This document shows, one piece after another, positions 1 to 6,885 of a stretch of 11,792 nucleotides of DNA. Source of the DNA: DATDOO01 sp035293245 (GTDB lineage: Bacteria > Pseudomonadota > Gammaproteobacteria > Methylococcales > Methylococcaceae). The notes beneath the pieces are model-generated. The model was given only the letters and a program-made list of their open reading frames with translations. It was not told the DNA's origin and did not search any database. Where the stretch lies: positions 1-11,792 of the forward strand of contig DATDOO010000154.1 in assembly GCA_035293245.1 (NCBI GenBank). The letters run 5' to 3'. Numbering within the stretch: position 1 is the first letter of the stretch; every line of letters begins with the position of its first letter. Made by a program: the position numbers and the translations under genes.

Positions 1-427
1 CCCGCCGGTGCTGGGGTGGTGCGCCGTCACCGGCGAAGTTCACCCCTACGCTCTATTGTTGTTTTTGCTGGTTTTTGTCTGGACGCCGCCGCACTTCTGG
101 GCTTTGGCGGTGGCCAAGGAGGAAGAATACGCCCGCGCGGAAATTCCCATGCTGCCCGTGACGCACGGGGCGGAATTCACCCGCCTGCACATCCTGCTCT
201 ACACCATCCTGCTGGGCGTGGTCAGCCTGCTGCCTTACGCCACGGGAATGAGCGGGACGCTTTACCTGGCGGGCGTCGTTCCCCTCGACATCGTTTTCCT
301 TTACTTCGCCCTGCTGCTCAAACGCACCGCCAGCAATGCCGTGGCGATGCGCACCTTCGGCTATTCGATCCTCTACCTGACGCTGGTCTTCGCCCTGCTG
401 CTTGCGGATCACTATCTCCGCGCGTGA
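1..427 (+). CDS. ctaB: Protoheme IX farnesyltransferase (heme O synthase), C-terminal part
   Basis: The gene is cut by the left edge of the window; about 142 C-terminal residues are visible, starting in frame at base 2 with PPVLGW. Heme O synthase is an integral membrane UbiA-type prenyltransferase that puts a farnesyl group on heme b, making heme O, the substrate of heme A synthase. Family marks seen here are the PP-x-LGW loop, WTPPHFWALA, and the second charged motif KEEEYARAEIPMLP, followed by three hydrophobic segments and a short tail ending LADHYLRA. The stop TGA lies at 425-427, only 10 bases from the stop of the convergent rpoH. I see no hairpin terminator in that gap, so the two transcripts probably overlap at their 3' ends. 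In related clusters ctaB usually follows ctaA on the same strand; here it is inverted and separated from ctaA by ftsEX and rpoH. The function call is firm; only the start is unseen. Confidence 0.95.
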   Translation, partial: PPVLGWCAVTGEVHPYALLLFLLVFVWTPPHFWALAVAKEEEYARAEIPMLPVTHGAEFTRLHILLYTILLGVVSLLPYATGMSGTLYLAGVVPLDIVFLYFALLLKRTASNAVAMRTFGYSILYLTLVFALLLADHYLRA

Positions 428-437
428 CCTTCGCCGA

Positions 438-1292
<855 letters not shown>

Positions 1293-1320
1293 GAACGATG
1301 CCCTCTTTGAATTTCGCGCC

Positions 1321-1350
1321 ATTTTAGCACTCGGCAAATTAGAGTGCTAA
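1321..1350 (-). promoter_or_regulatory. Probable sigma-70-type rpoH promoter overlapping CIRCE
   Basis: On the minus strand, TTAGCA (1350-1345) matches the -35 consensus at 4 of 6 positions and TAAAAT (1326-1321) matches the -10 consensus at 5 of 6, with an 18-base spacer. The -35 lies in one CIRCE arm and the -10 overlaps the other, so a bound repressor would cover the promoter. The expected transcript start is about 20-25 bases before the rpoH ATG. This is inferred from sequence only. Confidence 0.55.
1324..1350. promoter_or_regulatory. CIRCE element (HrcA operator) upstream of rpoH
   Basis: A perfect copy of the CIRCE inverted repeat: TTAGCACTC (1324-1332), a 9-base spacer (1333-1341), and GAGTGCTAA (1342-1350). 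All 18 arm bases match the consensus of the HrcA repressor operator. It sits between the ftsX stop (1371) and the rpoH ATG (1292), 31 bases upstream of the start codon. HrcA is a heat-inactivated repressor, usually on groESL or dnaK operons; here the position implies that it represses rpoH itself. The HrcA gene is not in the window. Confidence 0.93.
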
Positions 1351-1370
1351 CGACAAAAAGAGGTTCCGCT

Positions 1371-2405
1371 TCATTCGGGGCGCAGGCGCCGCAGTTGCGG
1401 CACCAGCACCAGCCACGCGCCGGCGACGCCCAGCAGGGAAGCGAAGCCCATCAGGATCAGCGCATCGCCCAAGCCGAGAAAGCGCAGGTCGAACTGCCGG
1501 GCATACAGTTCGGCCAGACGGCGGACGGGAAAATAAACGAACAGCAGCATCAGATTGACGAACAACCAGGCGACGATGCTGCCGAGGAAACCGTACCAGA
1601 AGCCGCTGTAAAGAAACGGCCGGCGGATGAACATGGGGGTTGCCCCCACCAACTCGGCGACGACGATTTCCTCGCGGCGGCTCTCCAACTCCAGGCGGAT
1701 GGTGTTGCCGACCACCAGCAGCACGGCCAGCCCGAGCAGCAGGCCGATCATGGCCACCCCGTGCCGGGCGATGGCCAGGATGGTCTGCAGGCGCTCCACC
1801 CATTGCATGTCCACCTGGACAAAGTCGGTTTCCGGCTGGGCACGCAATTCGCCCAGCAGCGCTCCCACGGCCTCCCGGCCGGAGGCGCCTTCGCGAGGGC
1901 GGATCTGCACCACCGCCGGCAAGGGGTTACTGCCCAGCGCGTCGAGCACTTCGGCGAACCCGCTGTAAGTGCCGAACTCGCGCAGCGCGCTCTCTTTGGT
2001 CACCAAGGTCACGCTTTCCACCGCCGCGTGGCCGCGCAGCCGTTCCGCCACCTGGAGACCTGCGTCGTCATCCAGTTGAGGCTTGAGGAACAGGGAGATT
2101 TGTGCGCTGGTCTCCAGGGCGCCGCTGAGTTGCTGGACGTTCTTCAGCATGACGTGGAACGTGGCGGGCAGGGCCAGGGCGATGGCAATCACCATCACCG
2201 TCATGGCGGTGGCGAACGGAGTGCGCCACAGGCGTCCCAGGCTGGCGAACAGGGTATGGCCATGCTGGTCCAGATATCCACCCCAAAGCTCCGCCTGTTT
2301 CTGTCGCCACCGCTGGAGATACGATCCCGCCGGCGATTTCCCCAACAAGGATGCGATGGTCTGCCTGGCGGAGCGCAACGGAGGACGGGGCTTGCGCACG
2401 CTCAC
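1371..2405 (-). CDS. ftsX: Cell division ABC transporter-like permease FtsX
   Basis: A 344-residue membrane protein that pairs with the ATPase FtsE and, through its periplasmic loop, activates peptidoglycan hydrolases at the division site. A basic cytoplasmic N-terminal tail of about 60 residues is followed by a first membrane segment (about 66-86), a large periplasmic domain (about 87-208, including SAQISLFLKPQ and the LVTKESALREFGTYSGF stretch), and three further membrane segments (about 212-233, 268-292, 311-336). The cytoplasmic loop LELESRREEIVVAELVGAT (238-256) is the typical coupling region of FtsX/MacB-type permeases. It starts with GTG overlapping the ftsE stop as GTGA (2402-2405), so it is translationally coupled to ftsE. 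Length, topology and neighbours all fit; I see nothing missing. Confidence 0.96.
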   Translation of the reverse strand: MSVRKPRPPLRSARQTIASLLGKSPAGSYLQRWRQKQAELWGGYLDQHGHTLFASLGRLWRTPFATAMTVMVIAIALALPATFHVMLKNVQQLSGALETSAQISLFLKPQLDDDAGLQVAERLRGHAAVESVTLVTKESALREFGTYSGFAEVLDALGSNPLPAVVQIRPREGASGREAVGALLGELRAQPETDFVQVDMQWVERLQTILAIARHGVAMIGLLLGLAVLLVVGNTIRLELESRREEIVVAELVGATPMFIRRPFLYSGFWYGFLGSIVAWLFVNLMLLFVYFPVRRLAELYARQFDLRFLGLGDALILMGFASLLGVAGAWLVLVPQLRRLRPE

Positions 2406-3061
2406 TCCGGTTCCTGCAGTTGCCCATGGTCGAGGCGCAGCACCGGATAACCCAGGCGGCCGATCAGGCCCACATCGTGGGTGGCGAGCAATACGGTTAC
2501 GCCGACGCTGTTGAATTCGGCGAACAGGTTCATGATTTCCAGCGACAGTTCGGGATCGAGATTCCCGGTCGGCTCGTCGGCCAGGATAAGCGAGGGCTTG
2601 TGAACCAAGGCGCGGGCGATACCCACCCGCTGCTGCTCGCCCCCGGAAAGCACCTGGGGGTTGCGCTTTTCCTTGTTGAGCAGTCCCACCTTGTCCAGCG
2701 CCGCCCGCGTCCTGCGCGCCACTTCCTTGTAGCCGAGGCCGGCAACGATCAGCGGCAAAGCGACATTGTCGAACACCGTCCGGTCGTGCAGCAGGCGGTA
2801 ATCCTGGAATATCAAGCCGAGCTTGCGGCGCAGGAAGGGAATCTGGCTATCCGGCAGGCGATTGAGATTCTGGCCGTCGAACAGGATCTGCCCGCGCGAG
2901 CAGCGCTCGATCACGGCGATCAACTTGAGCAGCGTGCTCTTTCCCGCCCCGGAATGCCCGGTGAGGAAGGTCATCCCGCCTTTTTCCAGGCTGAAGCTGA
3001 CATCCCGGAGCACGTCGCCCGCTTCGGGATAACGCTTGCAAACCCGGACGAACTGCAACAT
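2402..3061 (-). CDS. ftsE: Cell division ATP-binding protein FtsE
   Basis: A 219-residue ABC ATPase, the usual FtsE length, which drives FtsX at the divisome. All ABC motifs are intact: Walker A GHSGAGKST (35-43), Q-loop Q86 in FQDYRLL, signature LSGGEQQR (138-145), Walker B LILADEPTG (158-166) and the switch His in ATHD (H195). The ATG at 3061 is chosen over an earlier in-frame ATG because it gives the family N-terminus MLQFVRVCKRY and has GAGGGG 7 bases upstream; the longer version would run back into the end of the FtsY frame. It begins 10 bases after the ftsY stop and overlaps ftsX by 4 bases, so ftsY, ftsE and ftsX are surely on one transcript. Confidence 0.97.
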   Translation of the reverse strand: MLQFVRVCKRYPEAGDVLRDVSFSLEKGGMTFLTGHSGAGKSTLLKLIAVIERCSRGQILFDGQNLNRLPDSQIPFLRRKLGLIFQDYRLLHDRTVFDNVALPLIVAGLGYKEVARRTRAALDKVGLLNKEKRNPQVLSGGEQQRVGIARALVHKPSLILADEPTGNLDPELSLEIMNLFAEFNSVGVTVLLATHDVGLIGRLGYPVLRLDHGQLQEPE

Positions 3062-3071
3062 GGGGCGCCCC

Positions 3072-5069
3072 TCAGGCGGACTCCGTTTCCAGCAAGGCAT
3101 CCACGAAACGCTCGGCATCGAAGTCCTGCAAGTCCTCGATACCCTCGCCGACGCCGATGAAACGGATCGGGAGACCGAGGGCGCGTGCCAGCGGGAAAAT
3201 CATCCCGCCCTTGGCGGTGCCGTCGAGCTTGGTCAGGGCGATGCCGGTCAGTTGCACCGCTTCATGAAACAGGCGCGCTTGCGAGAGGGCGTTCTGGCCG
3301 GTTCCGGCGTCCAGGACCAGCAGCACCTCGTGGGGTGCGGCCGAATCGAGCTTGCCGAGTATGCGGCGGATTTTCCGCAGTTCCTCCATGAGGTTGGACT
3401 TGGTGTGCAGACGCCCGGCTGTGTCGGCGATCATCACGTCAATGCCGCGCGCCTGAGCGGACTGCATGGCGTCGTAGATGACCGATGCGGAGTCGGCGCC
3501 GGTGTGCTGCGCCACCACGGGGATGCCGTTGCGCTCGCCCCAGACCTGCAACTGCTCCACGGCCGCGGCGCGGAAGGTGTCCCCGGCCGCCAGCATGACG
3601 CTGTGGCCGTCGCTCTGAAAGCGCCGCGCCAACTTGCCGATGGTGGTGGTCTTGCCGACCCCGTTCACGCCCACCACCAGCAGGACGAACGGCTTGCTCC
3701 CGGCTTCGGGGCGCAACGGCGCCTGGCAGGGTCGCAGCATTTCCAGCATCTCTTCCCGCAGCACTTGGCGCACCGTGGCGGCATCCGCAGGCTGCTCCCG
3801 GCGGGCTTCCTGCAAGCGGCAGAGGATGAGTTGGGTGGCCTCCACGCCCACATCGGCCATCAGCAGCGTGGTTTCGATTTCTTCGACCAGGGTCTGGTCG
3901 ATTTTCGCCCTCCCGGACAGGCTCGCCAGGAATCCCGCCAGCCCCCCCCGCGTACGGCTCAGCCCGGACCGCAAACGCTGCGCCAGCGAAAGGGGGATGC
4001 CGCGCGGCGCCACACCCTCTTTCCAGGCTTTTTCCTCCGCTTCGGTCAGCGGAATTTCCTCCACCTCCGGAAGCGGAATGAGCTCTTCCTCGACGGGCAC
4101 GTGAGGATGCGCAACCGGGGGTTGCAAAAGCGCGTGGCGGAATTCCGGAAGGTGCTCCAGCAAGGTCGCGGTGCGCACCAGCAACAGCAGCAAGGCGATT
4201 GCTCCTGCGCTGTGCGCCACGCTGACGGCGACGGGCAGTCGCCAGTGAATGGCGGCCACGCCCAGGCTGATCTCGACCAGCAGCAGGAAGCTCAGCCATA
4301 CCCCTGTGCGACTGACCCGCCCCCCGTAGGCGCCGGAACTCAAGCGCATGCTCAGCCCGCCCAGTACGACGAACGACAAGGCGGCGCCCAGGCGATGAAG
4401 CCAGTGCAGCGCGATTCCGACCCGCTGCGCCGCTTCCTGCCCTGCCCCCCCCGGTGCCACCTCGCCAGTCATTTCCGGCGCATCCCTCAGCACCCGCGCA
4501 TAATCCAGTTCCGGCCACCAACGGCCATAACAGGTGGGGAAATCCGGACAAGCGAGGCCCGAACCCGCCGCGTCCACCCCCACCCCCAAGGCGACCTGCA
4601 CAAGCGTGAGCAACAAGCCCAGGCTTACCCAGGCACGCACGCCCCAACCGGGGAGCGTCGCCGGTTTTTCCCCGTTCCATCCGAAACGCAGGCACAGCCG
4701 ATAAAGCAGCACCAACATCAACAACCCGCTGAATTCGTAGCCGCCGCGCAACACGGTCTTCGCACCCGGTTCTCCAGCCAGCAGAATCAGTCCGGACTGA
4801 ACCCCAACCAGTCCCACGAGCATCCAAGCGACCGACGCCGAGCCTCGAAACTTTCTGTTCCCGAGCGAAACCCCGGCCAGGAGCAGGATCAGCGTATCCA
4901 GGCCGATGGTGGAATACAGATTGGTTTTCTCCAGCCACGCCGGCTGGCAATCCACCCAGCCCACGCACGAGGCGCCCACGCCGATTTCCTGCATCGAAAC
5001 TCCCAGCATCAACGCCAGAAGCGCAAGGAAGAAGGCCGTCCAACCCATGCTTTCAATCAGATTCTTCAT
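3072..5069 (-). CDS. ctaA-ftsY: Heme A synthase (CtaA/COX15) fused in frame to SRP receptor FtsY
   Basis: One uninterrupted 665-codon frame with two enzymes. Residues 1 to about 305 are a CtaA/COX15-like protein with eight hydrophobic segments (about 9-27, 53-70, 79-98, 108-126, 144-165, 216-240, 254-273, 282-301). The C-terminal half has the expected CPDFPTC (174-180) and heme-ligand histidines H225 (LHWLHRLG) and H286 (VAHSAG). The N-terminal half keeps C35-x5-C41 but has no histidine, so its usual ligand pair is absent. Residues 324-355 are an acidic linker like a short FtsY A domain. Residues 357-665 are a complete SRP-GTPase NG domain: GVNGVGKTTT (467-476), DTFRAAA (497-503), DTAGR (549-553), TKLDGTAKGG (613-622), GVGEGIEDL (639-647). 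No methionine occurs between M241 and M404. The only in-frame GTG near the junction is V324 (4100-4098), without a Shine-Dalgarno sequence. FtsY docks ribosome-SRP complexes at the membrane; CtaA oxidises heme O to heme A. Both CtaA ends are expected in the cytoplasm, so the fusion is topologically possible. A missed indel or internal start remains possible. Confidence 0.9.
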   Translation of the reverse strand: MKNLIESMGWTAFFLALLALMLGVSMQEIGVGASCVGWVDCQPAWLEKTNLYSTIGLDTLILLLAGVSLGNRKFRGSASVAWMLVGLVGVQSGLILLAGEPGAKTVLRGGYEFSGLLMLVLLYRLCLRFGWNGEKPATLPGWGVRAWVSLGLLLTLVQVALGVGVDAAGSGLACPDFPTCYGRWWPELDYARVLRDAPEMTGEVAPGGAGQEAAQRVGIALHWLHRLGAALSFVVLGGLSMRLSSGAYGGRVSRTGVWLSFLLLVEISLGVAAIHWRLPVAVSVAHSAGAIALLLLLVRTATLLEHLPEFRHALLQPPVAHPHVPVEEELIPLPEVEEIPLTEAEEKAWKEGVAPRGIPLSLAQRLRSGLSRTRGGLAGFLASLSGRAKIDQTLVEEIETTLLMADVGVEATQLILCRLQEARREQPADAATVRQVLREEMLEMLRPCQAPLRPEAGSKPFVLLVVGVNGVGKTTTIGKLARRFQSDGHSVMLAAGDTFRAAAVEQLQVWGERNGIPVVAQHTGADSASVIYDAMQSAQARGIDVMIADTAGRLHTKSNLMEELRKIRRILGKLDSAAPHEVLLVLDAGTGQNALSQARLFHEAVQLTGIALTKLDGTAKGGMIFPLARALGLPIRFIGVGEGIEDLQDFDAERFVDALLETESA

Positions 5070-5117
5070 TGCCCGCCCAAACTCGCCATCGATAAGACTT
5101 TAATAATACTAAGCGGC

Positions 5118-5726
5118 TCAGCCGATCTGAGAAACCTTGAGTAAATGCGTCAGATCCTTCAGAACGCCATAAGGATCAAAGTCCGCCGGATACTGCATCA
5201 TGATGTTGCCAAGGGGATCCATGAGCAACAAATGCCCTCCCGCCCCGTCCTGCGCGCTCAACCGCGGCGACAGTCGGCTCCAGAGCGCGCGGTCGATGCG
5301 CCCGGTCAGCAGGGTCGGCTCCTCCCGGTGAAGGATCTCCAAGGCGGCGTCGGACATACCGGGCGAGCCGGCCAGAAGCACGCGCCGCACGCGCGCGAGA
5401 TCTTTGTTGAGCAACAGCCAGATTCGGTGCGTTTTCAAAATCGTGTCACGGCATGACGCAAGACATTCGGCTTCGCTCGTCACATACACCAAACCCCAGC
5501 GCCCCTTGAGTTCCTCGATACCGGGTCTGCCGTCCGCTTCGAGCAAGTACAGCTCCCGATAATCGGCCGACGCCGGCGGAAGGATCAACTGTCCGTAATT
5601 GCTCTGCCCCCGAATCAATTCCGGATGTCCGGCCATATACCAGGCCAGAACGAGGGGGGTCACGCAAATCAGGATTAGCAGAAAAAAAATAAAGCGCGCA
5701 CGCGCTTCCGGATTCTGTTCAAACAT
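5118..5726 (-). CDS. Membrane-anchored thioredoxin/Sco-like protein of the cox cluster
   Basis: A 202-residue protein with one N-terminal membrane anchor (about 12-30) and a soluble, presumably periplasmic, domain. Within the domain, GRWGLVYVTSEAECLASCRD holds a C88-x3-C92 pair at the place where Sco-type copper chaperones carry CxxxC, and GGHLLLMDPLGNIMMQYP (163-180) resembles the late strand of the Sco/thioredoxin fold, with a candidate third metal ligand H165. The spacing from H165 to the D-P-x-G turn is shorter than I recall for human SCO1, so the copper-site analogy is not secure. The position between SURF1 and ctaA matches the uncharacterised cox-cluster protein of pseudomonads (PA0111, as I recall). 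It overlaps the SURF1 stop by 8 bases and ends 48 bases before the ctaA-ftsY start. Probable job: redox or copper handling in oxidase assembly; this is inference. Confidence 0.75.
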   Translation of the reverse strand: MFEQNPEARARFIFFLLILICVTPLVLAWYMAGHPELIRGQSNYGQLILPPASADYRELYLLEADGRPGIEELKGRWGLVYVTSEAECLASCRDTILKTHRIWLLLNKDLARVRRVLLAGSPGMSDAALEILHREEPTLLTGRIDRALWSRLSPRLSAQDGAGGHLLLMDPLGNIMMQYPADFDPYGVLKDLTHLLKVSQIG

Positions 5727-6498
5727 GTTTTTCGTTCTCTACTTCTGCGGCCGCTTCGGACTTTCGCCGAGCCCCTCCGCGCACAAGCCACAAGATGGCA
5801 TATCCCGCCGTAAGCGCGGCCAGGGAAAACCATTGGAAGGCATAGGCTTTGTTCTTTTCCGGCCGCAAGTCCAAGGGGCGCCACTCGCGCGCATATCCTT
5901 CCGCCACGCCAGCGTCCAAAAGGAATTGCAGGGCGTATACGGACTTACCCAGCCGAGCGCCGATTCTGTCCGCATCCAGCACCTGCACGACGGACGGCCA
6001 CGTCTCGCCCGCTATCTCCGCGCCCTTGAGAATCAGGCCCACGGCGGGAAAGCGTTCGAGCGCCCCGCTCAATTCCCGCGTGCCGCGTGGCTCGGAGAGT
6101 GCGGGAATCTGCGCCCGGCTCGCCCCGAGCGGAATCCAGCCGCGATTGACCAGGATATACGGTCCACCCCCGTCGATCAGGAAGGGCGTGAGCACATGGT
6201 AACCCGCCTCCCCCCCTAAAACCTGGTTGTCCAGAAGAAACTGCCGTGAAACGTCGTACTCGCCGCGGATTCGCACGCGCCGGAAACGCGCATCGCTCGC
6301 GGCGTCTGCTTGCAAATCCCTCCATGTCACGGGCTCGCGCTCGACTCTGGCCTGATAGAGAGCCATAAGGGCTTGCTTTTCCGCGGCCCGGCGCAACTGC
6401 CACATCCCCAACTCGGACAATGCCCACACCAGCACCAGCCAGAGCGCGAGGGCAAGGAAAAAAAGGACGGTATACTTGCGCGTGCGCGTTGCGCTCAC
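5719..6498 (-). CDS. SURF1 family cytochrome oxidase assembly protein
   Basis: About 259 residues with the SURF1 hairpin topology: a membrane segment near the N-terminus (about 9-30), a periplasmic domain, and a second membrane segment at the end (about 222-240). Family motifs are LGMWQLRRAAEK (30-41), YILVNRGWIPLG (114-125) and YAFQWFSLA (219-227). SURF1 helps put heme a into CoxI. The invariant histidine three residues before the tyrosine of YAxQWF, a heme ligand in Paracoccus Surf1 as I recall, is replaced by asparagine (N216, codon AAC at 5853-5851). The start is uncertain: a GTG at 6498 has CAGGGTG upstream and gives a normal short cytoplasmic tail; another in-frame GTG at 6528 would lie only 6 bases from the divergent DUF2909 ATG. 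It is the first gene of the unit leading into ctaA-ftsY, ftsE and ftsX. Confidence 0.92.
   Translation of the reverse strand: MSATRTRKYTVLFFLALALWLVLVWALSELGMWQLRRAAEKQALMALYQARVEREPVTWRDLQADAASDARFRRVRIRGEYDVSRQFLLDNQVLGGEAGYHVLTPFLIDGGGPYILVNRGWIPLGASRAQIPALSEPRGTRELSGALERFPAVGLILKGAEIAGETWPSVVQVLDADRIGARLGKSVYALQFLLDAGVAEGYAREWRPLDLRPEKNKAYAFQWFSLAALTAGYAILWLVRGGARRKSEAAAEVENEKHV
6471..6476 (+). promoter_or_regulatory. Candidate -10 box for the DUF2909 gene
   Basis: TATACT matches the -10 consensus at 5 of 6 positions and lies after an A-rich stretch, about 60 bases before the ATG at 6535. No good -35 is seen at 17 bases (GAGGGC). It lies inside the SURF1 coding start on the other strand. 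Weak call from sequence alone. Confidence 0.25.
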
Positions 6499-6534
6499 GT
6501 CGACACCCTGACCATTTGCCACACACACGTCCCG

Positions 6535-6795
6535 ATGCTCAAGCTCCTGGTTTTACTTTGCCTCGCACTCATTGTAATCAGCCTCGGTTCCGCGCTCATT
6601 CACCTGCTACACAATCGCTCCCGCAGCCCAAAAACCGTCAAGGCACTGACCTTACGCATCGGCCTTTCCATCGCCTTGTTTTTCGCATTGCTGCTCGCCG
6701 CTCGGCTTGGATTCATCAAGCCGCATGGATTACCGGAAGGGCAAAGCCCGGCGCCAGCCACGACCCCGGCACCGGGGGGCTCTCCGCGCCGTTAA
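6535..6795 (+). CDS. Twin transmembrane protein, DUF2909 family
   Basis: An 86-residue protein with two membrane helices (about 2-24 and 39-60) joined by a short basic loop (HNRSRSPKTVKALTLRIGLS) and ending in a Pro/Ala/Gly-rich tail. The TVKALTxRIGLSxALF stretch and the IKPHG end of helix 2 are typical of DUF2909 proteins, which sit between coxIII and SURF1 in many gammaproteobacterial cox clusters; their function is not known, though the position suggests oxidase assembly. It is on the opposite strand from its neighbours. There is no recognisable Shine-Dalgarno sequence before the ATG (the upstream bases are ACACACGTCCCG). The frame is open further upstream, but that part is the antisense of SURF1 and has no family similarity. 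The gene ends in a shared terminator with coxIII. Confidence 0.88.
   Translation: MLKLLVLLCLALIVISLGSALIHLLHNRSRSPKTVKALTLRIGLSIALFFALLLAARLGFIKPHGLPEGQSPAPATTPAPGGSPRR
6571..6576 (-). promoter_or_regulatory. Candidate -10 box for the SURF1 to rpoH unit
   Basis: TACAAT on the minus strand (5 of 6 to the -10 consensus) lies about 73 bases upstream of the preferred SURF1 GTG, inside codons 13-14 of the divergent DUF2909 gene. The -35 at 17 bases is poor. A promoter is needed hereabouts because the terminator at 6838-6870 ends the upstream cox unit and DUF2909 faces the other way. Confidence 0.25.
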
Positions 6796-6837
6796 TTCTC
6801 GTTCCGCCGGTTAGACGGCGCATAAGCAACGACGCTC

Positions 6838-6870
6838 AAAAAAAAGGCGCTACCAAGTAGCGCCTTTTTT
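6838..6870. terminator. Bidirectional Rho-independent terminator between DUF2909 and coxIII
   Basis: An 8-bp stem GGCGCTAC/GTAGCGCC (6846-6853 with 6857-6864) and loop CAA, flanked by eight A on the left (6838-6845) and six T on the right (6865-6870). On the plus strand the T run ends DUF2909 (stop 6795); on the minus strand the A run becomes a U tract for coxIII (stop 6886). The A/T flanks also extend the stem. It therefore separates the coxII-coxIII unit from the SURF1 unit. Confidence 0.92.
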
Positions 6871-6885
6871 CGAAGTTCGGAAAGA

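Noticed and set aside
428..437. Terminator between convergent ctaB and rpoH
   Set aside because: Only 10 bases separate the stops and I see no hairpin with a T run there.
1344..2450. A 368-codon plus-strand frame opposite ftsX
   Set aside because: Low-complexity Gln/His-rich antisense product without recognisable domains; ftsX on the minus strand has normal topology and coupling to ftsE.
5070..5117. AT-rich gap before ctaA-ftsY as a promoter or terminator (TATTAT, CGGCTGAGCCG)
   Set aside because: The -10-like box has no -35 at proper spacing and the small hairpin is weak with a broken T run, so I do not call either.
3036..5144. A 702-codon open frame on the plus strand opposite ctaA-ftsY
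   Set aside because: It is rich in Gln, His, Arg and Pro with no family motifs, as expected for the antisense of a high-G+C membrane-protein gene; the opposite strand has clear CtaA and FtsY motifs.
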